From: Amyelois transitella | Taxonomy: Eukaryota; Arthropoda; Insecta; Lepidoptera; Pyralidae | Assembly: GCF_032362555.1 (NCBI RefSeq) | Contig: NC_083505.1 | Location: 5,695,501 to 5,759,500, forward strand | Direction: 5' to 3' | DNA length: 64,000 nt | Part shown: positions 27,401 to 35,452 of the stretch, piece after piece | Layout of the letters: every line of letters begins with the position of its first letter | Position numbering within the stretch: the first letter of the stretch is position 1 | Translations under genes and position numbers: made by a program | The notes under the pieces: generated by a model | Databases searched by the model: none | Told to the model about the DNA's origin: nothing | What the model saw: the letters and a program-made list of their open reading frames with translations, nothing else

Positions 27401-28806
27401 TGGCCGTCAACCGGCAGTTTGAGTGTCATCAAGTTTTGTTACCGCTTCTGCACTGACGCCTTGGAAGCGGCAGTAAACTTAGTTGTAAGTAATTTATTTG
27501 ACGTCAACCAATGTTATTAAACCAAAAGATTTGACAATTATTAAGCGTTATGAAGTATCCTTTAATAATGAATTATAAAAATTTTGAATTTGAATTTGAA
27601 CATGATTAATCATTTTTTAAATATTTCTTTCGAACAATAACTTGATTATGAACCAGACTGAATTGTGGATAGATCTTAGTCATTTCAAAGAGCAAAGTTG
27701 CGAAGGCGACTAAGAGGCACATATAATCACATCTATATCTCTTGCGGGGCAGACACAGAGCCAAAAATCATGTAAATATTGATAAGCCACCTTCAGCTGT
27801 TTGGCTTAATAATATAATTGTTATATAGGTATGTATATTTTTAAACGGTTTTATTTAGCTCACCCCGTTTGTTTTATTCTTGGGTCAAATTTATTTAATA
27901 TTGAAAATTAAAAAAATACTAGATATGTACAGACCAAGACCTACATACATACATCAAAATAAAATGGCGGCCATAGATGCAAAGTCTATTTTACGTTCGT
28001 CGAAAAATAATCGCATCATTAAACAAAAACTATTTGTAAATACCTACTACAGATATGAAATGCGCATGTAACGTCCTTGTTGCAACAAAATGATGCATAA
28101 TCTCAACTTATTTTGCCTACTTCTTCCCTTCAACCTTCCCTGTTCAAAAGTTTCTTTGGAACGAATATTTAGCCAGCCAAAACTCAAAAAAACTGATCTT
28201 TAATGTAAGTATTAGGATCTATCGAGCAGCAAGACTGTGTCAGTCTAACACATGCACATTTTTTATCTTGCACATACTTGGTAAAATAGGAAAGTACACG
28301 TTGACATTCGGCACTTCACGTGACAAAAGATAAAAAGTGCTGCGGCATTGCGCGATACAGCGAGGAAATGCTGCGTACATCTTTGGTACCTAGTTACCTT
28401 GACAGGGGCCCATTTTTGGCTAAATAATTACCTACGTATAGTTTTTTTTTTGCTTACCTATAAGTGTGTAGGTAGTTAATTTGTGTCACCACTTGGTCTC
28501 ATTTTTATAATAGATCTGATGGTCATAACAAAATGGCGGATGGCGGCCACGACAGGTACAAAGTCCATTTTATGTTCGTCGAAAAAGCACGACACTTACA
28601 TTAAATAAAATATGAAGGTAAATTCATGTGCAACGTTTTACATTTATATAATTAAAATGATTAGAATTTCAATAAGTAGGTACGTACGTATACGATACGT
28701 GGTAGTAAATATATAAGACTTTTAACATAAGCTAAGGACAGGCAATTAGGTAAAAGGAAAAAAGAACGTTATAATAAATATCAGTGGTGAAAAACAAACT
28801 TACCAT
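9433..28806 (-). CDS. PPP1R10: PNUTS: protein phosphatase 1 regulatory subunit 10
   Basis: PNUTS tethers protein phosphatase 1 to chromatin and RNA polymerase II termination complexes in the nucleus. Exons on the minus strand: 28804-28806 (ATG only), 23620-23717, 22337-22611, 19869-21038 and 9433-10889. These give 1000 aa in continuous phase; a possible 25-codon exon at 19734-19808 would make 1025. The first ~145 residues form the TFIIS N-terminal (LW) domain: IDPVKLLECL, LVSKCIYIQILKCT, GGWLLVHVWL, LASKLVEQWL. A Ser/Lys-rich disordered stretch follows in exon 4. The last exon holds the PP1-docking RVxF-type motif KSIKW (about residue 645), then YFELDETERVNV, strongly diagnostic of PNUTS, a Pro/Gly/Met-rich region, an RGG-like patch and a C-terminal CCCH zinc finger (C-x8-C-x5-C-x3-H). 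The stop is at 9433-9435. Possible AATAAA at 9370-9375 (minus). Confidence 0.92.
11881..11926. repeat. Two-copy tandem duplication, 25-bp period
   Basis: TTTGTAAACTTTAGATCAGA at 11881 is repeated at 11906 with one change (AAGC for AAAC). A similar small duplication occurs at 12097-12137 (ACATCTTTAAAGATAGA, period 24). Both look like local slippage duplications. Confidence 0.7.
12478..12650 (+). repeat. Interspersed repeat family 'GCGGGGTAGACAGAGCC', copy
   Basis: The family consensus reads roughly GTCTATATCCCTTGCGGGGT, AGACAGAGCCAACA, then CTTGAAAAGACTGAA, then a block TTCAGCTATTTGGCTTAATG, AATAGTGACAGGTT, CCCATCGCCTAAAA and, in full copies, TTTTACGACATCCATG and a ..TGCCGGGAACCACACGGCAC end. 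This copy is partial. The family has eleven recognisable copies in the window. Class unknown; it could be a SINE-like or LINE-tail repeat. Confidence 0.7.
14380..14594 (-). repeat. tRNA-derived SINE, degraded copy
   Basis: Read on the minus strand it starts CACGGCCTTTGTGACGCAGA, has a B-box-like GGGTTTGAATTCCGGCC, then a TGACTTGAGTCTTGG block and ends with CTAACTCAATATGTGTAATT. It matches the SINE family at 2703 and 53082. Confidence 0.75.
16340..16640 (+). repeat. Unclassified repeat, copy 1 (second copy 34360-34610)
   Basis: Both copies share, in order, a GATAAATCGCGTT-like block, ACCAACAAAATACT, a GC-rich middle and a ..GCGTGGnTTCC..CTTCTnGTTTTTG.. block. They may be two solo long terminal repeats or a MITE; no coding region is attached. 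Confidence 0.45.
19734..19808 (-). CDS. PPP1R10: Possible PNUTS cassette exon (25 codons)
   Basis: The stretch has a good acceptor (TTTTATTTTACAG) and a perfect donor (G|GTAAGT). It is 75 bp long and starts and ends in phase 1, so inclusion or skipping both keep the PNUTS frame. It would insert a largely hydrophobic peptide (FFAVAASMLW, then VKSVRYNLGSICVC). That is unlike the basic, disordered protein around it, and I know of no PNUTS homologue with it. It may be an alternative exon or a chance pair of splice sites; without it the protein joins PPKPK to P-MMLLESD. Confidence 0.35.
21195..21435 (-). mobile_element. Helitron-like interspersed repeat
   Basis: On the minus strand it opens ACTAATATTATAAATGCGAG, passes the conserved block ACTGAACCGATTACGATGAA, and ends near CCACGCGGGCTAAGACGCC. 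This is the very common lepidopteran layout that ends in a GC-rich hairpin. It lies in PNUTS intron 3. Confidence 0.5.
22940..23350 (+). mobile_element. Helitron-like relics, one ending in hairpin plus CTAG
   Basis: The second copy (about 23163-23335) ends with ACCCG TGCGAAGTCGGGG CGGGT CG CTAG: a 5-bp GC stem followed by CTAG, matching a Helitron 3' terminus. The first copy (22950-23110) is more degraded (CCGGAGCCGGTGGCTAG). Both lie in PNUTS intron 2 and carry no genes. Confidence 0.55.
23828..24062 (+). repeat. Interspersed repeat family 'GCGGGGTAGACAGAGCC', near full copy
   Basis: This copy has most family blocks: CATATCCCTTACAGGGTAGA, TTCAGCTGTATGGCTT, CCAATCGCC, CCTTTAGTCACC, CATCCATGAGAACG and an end GCCACAAACGGCAC. 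It lies in PNUTS intron 1. Confidence 0.7.
25665..26167. mobile_element. 503-bp foldback element with nested palindromes
   Basis: The ends are TGTGTGTCAGAATCGCGGGT and its exact reverse complement, each flanked by TA (25663-25664 and 26168-26169), as expected for a Tc1/mariner-type TA target duplication. The arms are more than 200 bp long with an AT-rich centre of about 70 bp. Each arm contains its own 42-bp palindrome (25791-25832 and 25993-26034) built from AGGTACACCCGC, a central TGACGTC(A/G), and GCGGGTGTACCT. No transposase is encoded, so this is a non-autonomous foldback or MITE in PNUTS intron 1. Confidence 0.8.
26396..26462 (-). repeat. Interspersed repeat family 'GCGGGGTAGACAGAGCC', fragment
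   Basis: On the minus strand the fragment reads AACGTCTTTATTCCTTGCGG, AGCAGACAGAGCTAACAATC, TTCAAAAGACTGAAAG. It is the only minus-oriented copy I found of this family. Confidence 0.65.
27728..27815 (+). repeat. Interspersed repeat family 'GCGGGGTAGACAGAGCC', fragment
   Basis: The fragment contains ATCTATATCTCTTGCGGGGC, AGACACAGAGCC and TTCAGCTGTTTGGCTTAATA. It lies in PNUTS intron 1. Confidence 0.6.
27961..28640 (+). repeat. Two dispersed copies of a ~110-bp repeat with AAAATGGCGG
   Basis: Copies at 27960-28080 and 28529-28640 share AAAATGGCGG, a CAAAGTCNATTTTANGTTCG block, TCGAAAAA, and a distal AACGT end after TGAAATGCGCATGT or AAATTCATGTGC. Both sit just inside PNUTS intron 1, downstream of the PNUTS first exon. 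AAAATGGCGG resembles a YY1-type motif. Confidence 0.6.
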
Positions 28807-28910
28807 GATAATTAAAGTAAAATTTACATCCAATAAGTATGTAACACGAGGCGCCACACCCTAAGCTCCATAAACAAGATGGCGTCCCATACTGCGTCGT
28901 AGTTTGTATT
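28804..28910 (-). promoter_or_regulatory. PPP1R10: PNUTS first exon and promoter candidate with YY1-like motif
   Basis: On the minus strand the sequence reads ATTATCATG|GTAAGT, so a perfect donor directly follows an ATG. Exon 2 opens in phase 0 with PRIDPVKLLE, which then yields M-PRIDPVK, the expected N-terminus. About 60-70 bp upstream on the minus strand lies CGCCATCTTG (plus-strand AAGATGGCG, 28879-28887), the YY1-type motif often found at transcription starts of widely expressed genes. The 5' UTR contains an ATG immediately followed by a TAA. Transcription start near 28880-28910 is an inference. Confidence 0.6.
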
Positions 28911-29279
28911 TTCGACAATGATTTATATTTCCACAAGATATATTCACAATTAACAAAAATAATAGATACTCGTAAAAGTACACATAAACGGCGATAGCCG
29001 AAATATATTTTTAACAGATTTTATTTATAGCTCAATTCGTTTTAACTTGTTACTGTTTCTAAGATCCCTCATATAAATAGTTTGATATTATAGTTATATT
29101 TCTATTGATAATGAATCGCAATAGAAAATGCCCAAGATTATTTCACAAAATCAAATAGGTTTGCAAATTCTTAGGTCATAGCCAAAAGTACGACAGCTAC
29201 GCGAGGTACAGCCGCCCAGCGACAAGATTCTCTGGAGAATGAAAGTATAAGTAATGATTGAACGAATGAAATAGGTGTG

Positions 29280-29740
29280 AACGATATACATCGATATTTC
29301 ATAAAATATCGATACGTGCACGCGATATATAACTTCAACACTATATTATCGAATCACCTAGTATTGATATGTACAATCGATATATTTCTTCCGATATATA
29401 TTATCCGATATAAAACCAAAAGTGTGAATAAAAGTTTTCGCAAGGTCTAGAGAAAAAAATATTGGGATTCATAAATCCCAATATAAAAGTTAAGTAAAAA
29501 AAGTATGTAGTTAAGTATAAAGATTTATTTTTAATAATTAAAGTTGATTCGTTTCTACATCCTAGCTGTTTTTACTCATATTAACCGGAAACCTGTCTAA
29601 TATTGTAAGAATAGTTAAATACAAACAAATTACTTACGATATGACGAAAATATCGATATATTTGGACAATATATCGTAAAGTATCGATAGAACACTACGA
29701 TATATTATATCGAAAAAAATAGCGATTTTTTTATGTGACA
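29280..29740. repeat. ATCGATAT-rich palindromic repeat block
   Basis: At least ten CGATA or TATCG units occur in both directions, for instance AAAATATCGATACGTG and AAGTATCGATAGAAC. The block ends near 29735 with TGTGACATCTCTAG. It looks like the self-complementary body of a MITE; the exact left end is not clear. Confidence 0.45.
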
Positions 29741-30009
29741 TCTCTAGAATGAAATGAAAACAAGTGAATGAAACGAATAAACTTCATTTGAGTAATGGAC
29801 GCCATTGCCAACTATCTCCAATTAAAAGGCGCTCAATCGGTACTAAAAGCGCCAAATTACCAATACTAATGTCATACATATAAGCATATTGATAGCCTTT
29901 AACTAAATAACACAAACCAAAAATAAGCCCCGTTCGTCAAGCTTTCTAACTATGAATATTGACAAGGTCTTAAAACAATATAAATTAGTTAATACTTAAT
30001 ATGATAGAA

Positions 30010-30605
30010 TAGACGACATTAAATACATAAAGTGAAAACACATAAAAGCTTAGTACCGCTTCAAAAGCGTCAGTGTGAAGAAGCTGTAGTCAACTTCACA
30101 ATAATCCAAACTTACAATTAGAAATACAAATCTGGATGTGAGAATATATTATTATAATGTATTGATTAAATTGAAATTGATGGTTTAAAATTATAAATAG
30201 AATGTCAAATTTAAAAAAAATTTAAGTTCTTCAACACAAATTAAAGTTTTAAAACAATCAAGTTTGAAAAATGAAGTTTCAGCAACGAATAATGAATTAC
30301 ATATCAACCGAATGTTAGTAAAATACAGTTCATCGAATAACTACATCTAGTGAATGTTTGATTAAATGAATCATCTAAACTGTTTTAAAAGCACAGAAAG
30401 AATGCACAGATGGCGTTAATGTAATATTATGGAGCTATGATAGTATTCTATGGCAGTTGGCGTTCCGGGCTCCAAGCCCGAAGACCAAACGTAATGTCGG
30501 AGTGCATTTATTGAATGATTATAAAAAAATCGATTATTAATAAAAAAATCACGTATTAAAATCGATTTCCATAATCGATTATTTTTTCACATTCCTACTC
30601 GAATT
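30010..30605 (-). repeat. Interspersed repeat, inverted copy of the element at 44878-45710
   Basis: On the minus strand it starts AGGAATGTGAAAAAATAATC, then carries an ATGCACTCCGACATTACG block, a GGCTTGGAGCCCGGAACGCC block, and a GATGATTCATTTAATCAAAC block. All of these recur in the same order on the plus strand at 44878-45470. The far end of this copy is not clear. Confidence 0.6.
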
Positions 30606-30740
30606 TGGGTTAATGTTCTGCAGGCTTATGCTTCACATCTGTCTGTGTCTGTGATAGATATTAATTACTGTGGTTTTGTGTTTCGACTGTTTAAGTTTAA
30701 GTTTAGATATATTTGAAAGTATTTGAGTGAAAACATAAGA

Positions 30741-33700
30741 ATGTGGAGTGACTCATTACTAATTGTTTTCATTTCAATATGTACAGCATTTCTTGGCGAA
30801 GGTAATTTTCATTGCAACTAGCTAAATCGTAGCTTGTTAGATTTACATAGGTACATAATATAGTCACGTCTTTTCCCCTCACGGGGAAGACAGAGCCAAC
30901 ATTCTTCGAAAGACTGAAAGGCCGCATACAGCTACACAGCTCAATGGAAAAGTTTTTCTTCAGTTCAAGACCAGCATGAAAGCTAGATTTAATTCAATGA
31001 CGTCTACATACAAATAATCACGTAAGGTTACCTTATAGAAGTTAATTAGCCTATCCTTTAGTTTCTTTTTACGACATCCATGCCAAAAGTGTAGAAAACC
31101 ACAACTCAACTGACTTGACCTCTCTAGGGTGGGTTGCTAATAGCAAATAGATTATTTTATCCCAGCTGTAAATCTTATTTAAGTTCATTTTCTTTCTGCA
31201 TATCTTCTTACTAATGGATTTAGTTCGGACTGCTTATTTTCAGGTTTAACTTGGATTTTAGTCTACAGAACAGAAAAATACCAGAAATTAAAAGTAGAAG
31301 TTGAACGCCAGAGTATAAAGTGTAAGTATGACTCACCTATGCAGCTTTTACTAATAATTAATAGCCTTTTCTGTTTTTCTATGGCCAGTGCTGCTGTCAT
31401 TTGAAATAAATCATTTTGTCTAAAACAAAGATGAAAATTATAAATGTTTGATATTAAATTATGAGATATATTACAAGCAATTTGATGGGCTAGTACAACT
31501 AGGTTTATTATATAGTTATCTAAGTTGATAAGCAATCATTGTAAAAGTGGTGGAAGGAACCTGCAAATTCAAGTAACTGTAAAAAGTCTATTTTCCACAA
31601 GGAGATACTACTGAAGCGGGTTCATGTAAAAACCTAAATAACCCAATCCTGAATTGTGGTCCTTCTCTTCTTCAGAGGAGAGGATACAGTTAAGACTAAC
31701 TTCAAAAAGAAGACATCATAGGTACTTTGTTTCTTGTTCCTATATAAACTCAAATTTCTGTTAAACACTCAAATTTAAAGCAACCATAATGATATTGTTG
31801 CAGTAGAAAAACGGAAAGAAGCACATGGAGACTCCCTGGATAAACATCATAAGAAAAAGATTGAAAGAGAGGAAGAAAGGCTGAAAAATAACAATAGAGA
31901 TTTATCATTAGTAAAAATGAAATCTATGTTTGCTATTGGATTCGCATTTACTGCACTTCTTAGTATGTTTAATAGCATGTAAGTAAATTAATTTGTTGTA
32001 CTTATATATTTAAGGCTCCAAATAAGCACTTTCGCTAATTGTTACATTCGGTCCACCTGGATCCACCTGGTTTGGGGGTCACCTTAAGTAATTAGCGTGA
32101 TAGTTGATAGGTTAGCTGGCCATGCCACCATTCAGTAGTGGGATTCAATTACTTTATAAGAATACATACTCAGATTTTAAATGAATAAATCCAGAGAAAA
32201 TCAGAAATGATTATCATTGAATTTTCATGCGACGCTAAAAGTAAAAAACAGCAAATAGTCTAAATCACGCAACAGGGATTGGAGCAGATATACAACTTTC
32301 GACATAACATTGTCGGAGCCGCTACAAACTCAACCATTTTTTCTTTTATTTTCACGATCGCCTAAATCACCTCATAAATCAACCTATATTTATCTTTACA
32401 GTTTTGACGGACGAGTTGTGGCTAAACTCCCTTTCTATCCAATATCTTGGATTCAAGGATTAAGCCACCGAAACTTACCCAGGGATGATTATACAGATTG
32501 TTCATTCATTTTTTTGTACATTTTATGTACCATGAGTATAAGGTAATAATTTACATGCACACATAAATCACGACTCAATCCCGAAGGGGAAGGCACTTGC
32601 CACGATCAAGTATGCTTCGGTTTGTTCCCATTCAGTCACACCCCGATCTGTAACACTGTTACTCAATGGGAAAAGGATTCACGTTGCAACTATCGTATTC
32701 CCAATGAGTAACACTGTTACACAGTGGCACTTTGTATTCCCGATCAGTAACACTTGCGAAGGTTAAATAAAACAAGCGGAAAGATTCAAAATTTATTTAT
32801 ATTATATATATATATGTGTAACAGAATAAGAGTGTAATATAATAGGAAAAAATATGCAGATAGAATATAAATAGACAATAAAACAAACTATTCATATGTT
32901 TTGTTCGTCAGTTGTTCTTAAATAAATATTTCAATAATTATTTAGTTTGCTTTAGGTAAACCAGATTTGTTCATTGCTTCAAAGCAAAGTCTCTCAAATA
33001 AACAACATTATAAGAATAATAATTTAAAATCTTCTTTCACGGTATCATACATACATACATAAAATCACGCCTCTTTCCCGGAGGGGTAGGCAGAGACTAC
33101 CTCTTTCCACTTGCCACGATCTCTGCATACTTCTTCACGGTATCATAATCAGTCATATCATCTCCTATTTGAATGTACTAAAATTAAACCTATATTTAAA
33201 ACACCTGTATTTAAAACACCTATATTTAATTAAACCTAATATACCTGGAATACAAAGTGCCATTGTGTAACAGTGTTACTCAGTGGGAAAACGATAGTTG
33301 CAATGTCTACCACTGCTACACAACGGGAATTTTTTCCCATTGAGTAACAGTGTTACAGATCGGGGTGTGACTGAATGGGAACAAACCCATACTTCCACAT
33401 TCATAACTCTCTTCATGCAAGCTCGTCGGTTTCGAGTTCTCTTGACCTGACCTTTTACTGGAAAATCTCCGATTTGCTCAAAGTATGGTTATGCTACTTA
33501 TGACGAAATAAAGTTTCTTGTTATACAAATGAACTGTTCATATGTATAACAAGAAACTTTATTTCGTCATAAGCAGTCGACTGTCTGCCTGGTGGTGGGC
33601 ATCCTAGCTCACAGTCACATACTTAATTCTAAAAGCTACATATTGGTTTTTTGATAATTGAGCCGCGTAAAAGCTAGTTCATAATGAACTAGCTTTTTCG

Positions 33701-33928
33701 CAAGGCTTGGTTTATTCTATATCTGTGCCAAATTTAGTGAAAGTTTATTCGTTACAAACATACAAAAATATAAATACCTTTACTAATAGTTTGGATGTAC
33801 ACAAGTGTGCTTTACAAATTTTAATTTTCAGACAAAATATCCAAAAGCTTCTTGGATTTGCACCATCAAGAGCAGCATCAAAACAAGGCGGAGCTCTCTT
33901 TGCAGCACCTCCACCACAATTCAAATAA
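30741..33928 (+). CDS. TMCO1: TMCO1: ER calcium load-activated calcium channel
   Basis: TMCO1 is an Oxa1-superfamily ER membrane protein that releases excess Ca2+ and forms part of the multipass translocon. Five exons: 30741-30801, 31244-31321, 31804-31978, 32402-32542 and 33832-33928. They join in phase to 183 aa, close to the 188 aa of the human form, and all junctions are GT-AG. An N-terminal membrane segment (LLIVFISICTAFLGEGLTW) is followed by a basic and acidic coiled coil (about 33-85), the highly conserved RDLSLVKMKSMFAIGFAFTA segment, FDGRVVAKLPF, GLSHRNLPRDDYTDCSFIFL and the C-terminal APSRAASKQGG. The start is the only Met that gives the family N-terminus. The gene diverges from PNUTS and converges on FOXRED1. 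Intron 4 has collected several transposons and a long hairpin. Confidence 0.97.
30862..31135 (+). repeat. Interspersed repeat family 'GCGGGGTAGACAGAGCC', near full copy
   Basis: It starts GTCACGTCTTTTCCCCTCAC, includes GAAGACAGAGCCAACATTCT, GAAAGACTGAAAGGCC, CTATCCTTTAGTTTC and TTACGACATCCATG. It lies in TMCO1 intron 1. Confidence 0.7.
31590..31720 (+). repeat. SINE fragment related to the copy at 63365-63770
   Basis: It contains GCGGGTTCATGTAAAAACCT, AACCCAATCCTGAATTGTGG and TTCAGAGGAGAGGAT, which match the distal half of the second SINE family near 63600-63715 (GTAAAAACCTGACTTACCCA, ATCCAGGATCCATGG). It lies in TMCO1 intron 2. Confidence 0.45.
32619..33387. mobile_element. Inverted-repeat DNA transposon (non-autonomous) inserted in an RTE tail
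   Basis: The ends are inverted repeats of about 150 bp: left GGTTTGTTCCCATTCAGTCA, CACCCCGATCTGTAACACTG and onward; right ends with the reverse complement. Inside the arms the motif GTAACACTGTTAC recurs. The flanking bases on both sides are pieces of an RTE-like LINE tail (CACTTGCCACGATC on the left, CCACATTCATAACTCTCTTC on the right), so the element jumped into an older LINE copy. Flanks TATGCTTC and CATACTTC agree at six of eight positions and may be a decayed 8-bp target duplication. No transposase gene. Lies in TMCO1 intron 4. Confidence 0.75.
33050..33133 (-). mobile_element. 5'-truncated RTE-like LINE tail with 14-bp target duplication
   Basis: Only the last ~84 bp of the LINE is present (minus strand: GAAGTATGCAGAGATCGTGG, CAAGTGGAAAGAGGTAGTCT, ending in an ATGT repeat). 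It is bracketed by a perfect direct repeat TTCACGGTATCATA at 33036-33049 and 33134-33147, the footprint of target-primed reverse transcription. It sits inside the inverted-repeat element at 32619-33387. Confidence 0.85.
33497..33573. repeat. Perfect 30-bp inverted repeat, hairpin
   Basis: The arm CTTATGACGAAATAAAGTTT (continuing CTTGTTATAC) at 33497-33526 is repeated in perfect reverse complement at 33544-33573. The 17-nt loop contains a further palindrome ATGAAC-T-GTTCAT, so a transcript would fold into an almost unbroken stem of about 38 pairs. It lies in TMCO1 intron 4. It could be a tiny MITE or a pre-miRNA-like hairpin. Confidence 0.8.
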
Positions 33929-34359
33929 TTTATTAGAGTCATTATCAGAGTAAGACGACAAGCCAACCTTCAAAAGCTGAATGATGAGACTAAAAGAAGT
34001 GTCGCCCTCCTTATTCTTGATGTTGTCAAGGCATATGTGCCTTATCATTTCTCTCTTTCTACCATTTCGAATAGAGGGCCGTGTCAAGTTTGGTTAATAG
34101 ATCCCTTCATTATTTTTATGTATCCTATGCCTTACTGCGAAAAGCAATATTTAAATGAGAAATCGGATTGCTTTCATTAATATCCAATTATTTATTAAAA
34201 TGTTCTGTTACAAAGTTTTTCCGTTTTTTAGTACCACCCTTATTTTGCATTACTGTTATGCTTTTGGGGCCAGGACGTCCTCAATTTTGAATGCTGCATT
34301 AGCTCACTCGAATAAGACCACAGCTTAACAGACGTCGTATTTGGGATAAACGACAGAAG

Positions 34360-34610
34360 TTACTGGTAAATCGCGTTTCATATAGAAATAGTATATCATG
34401 AACCCGCCTATCTTTATAAAAACCAACAAAATACTGGACTAGTTTAAAAGAAAAAACAAAGCAGCAGCAGTGTGCAGCCTCAGAATGTTTGGGACATCGT
34501 GCGCTCGCTACACGATCCAGCGAGACGTCATTTCATTTGAATTCGCCGGCGTGGTTTCCTTCGCCTGCTTCTCGTTTTTGTTGGATAATAATAATAAGGT
34601 ATTAACCTCC
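34360..34610 (+). repeat. Unclassified repeat, copy 2 (first copy 16340-16640)
   Basis: It shares ACCAACAAAATACT and a GCCGGCGTGGTTTCC..CTTCTCGTTTTTG block with the copy in the PNUTS intron, in the same order and orientation. Confidence 0.45.
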
Positions 34611-35409
34611 TATTTGTTTGTTTGTAATATCTTTATTGCACAGAAATTTACACAGTTACAAGAAATAGTACATAGAAAAGAAATAAATCACTTGCAATGG
34701 CGGATTTATTCCACTATTTTTTCTTATTATTTGGAACGAGAATTAGATACTAAATGCAGGGGGTACTTCATTAAGCGATGCTATTTACTAGTCACCCTTT
34801 GTATTGTCTGTGTGATGAAATGTCCAGATTCTACATTCATGTTATTTCTGAGTTCAAATGTCTCAGATTATAGATATAGTCATAATCAATACATATAATG
34901 AGACGGTGAAAATCGAGTTTCTGTTTTCCATAACCAATAAAATACACACGGTATGTAATTTACAGAACATAGCGCCTTTTGTCCAAATTAACATTTTTTG
35001 TGCCTTTTGGCCAGATTATAGGTAAGTGCTTAGGGAAATGAAACAAGTCATATGTATGTAACATTTATTAAAAAACAACAAATTGCTAAACACTGTATTA
35101 ATTAAAACAATAGATTCTCAATATTTTTGGAAACCAGAAGAACAACATTGTAACATTTATTCCGTTGAAGTTATCAAAGATGGTACGCACTGTATATAAG
35201 TTGAAATGATCAATATGTAGTAGGTATTTTTGTAGTTAGTATACTTCTTGTTCAAACAGTTCACCACTCACACACACATGCGTGTCTTTATGCATACGTT
35301 GACGTTTGTTTTTTTATTTAATTTCAGAGGCTAAATGTATTGTCCGATTTATTATATCTACTTTTGTACAACGTATGTTGATAATTACGATTTGTTCTAT
35401 GTAATATTA

Positions 35410-35415
35410 TTTATT
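35410..35415 (-). terminator. FOXRED1: Polyadenylation signal of FOXRED1
   Basis: AATAAA on the minus strand, 38 bases after the FOXRED1 stop codon. This is the nearest canonical hexamer. Confidence 0.55.
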
Positions 35416-35452
35416 CCGGTATTATAACGTTTTGTATATAAAGTTCTACTTC

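Larger units (their letters stand above)
28911..30740. other. Intergenic region between divergent PNUTS and TMCO1
   Basis: The stretch contains a palindrome-rich block at 29280-29740 with many CGATATAT/ATATCGAT units (two exact TATCGATA), a repeat at about 30010-30605 that is an inverted copy of the element at 44878-45710, and the short upstream region of TMCO1. No open frame of note is present. Confidence 0.5.
33929..35452. other. Intergenic region between convergent TMCO1 and FOXRED1
   Basis: The 3' flanks of two convergent genes meet here. It holds an unclassified repeat (34360-34610), a LINE-tail-like fragment near 34615-34690 and an AATAAA for FOXRED1 at 35410-35415 (minus), 38 bases past its stop. 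The longest open frame (34470-34898) overlaps repeats and has no recognisable protein. Confidence 0.55.

Noticed and set aside
27086..27500. GC-richer stretch that could be a first exon or an RNA gene
   Set aside because: It ends in a donor-like TTGTAAGT, but there is no open frame, no matching downstream acceptor and no known RNA structure that I can recognise.
34470..34898. 142-codon open frame between TMCO1 and FOXRED1
   Set aside because: It spans two repeats (34360-34610 and a LINE tail near 34620-34690) and has no recognisable domain or splice structure.
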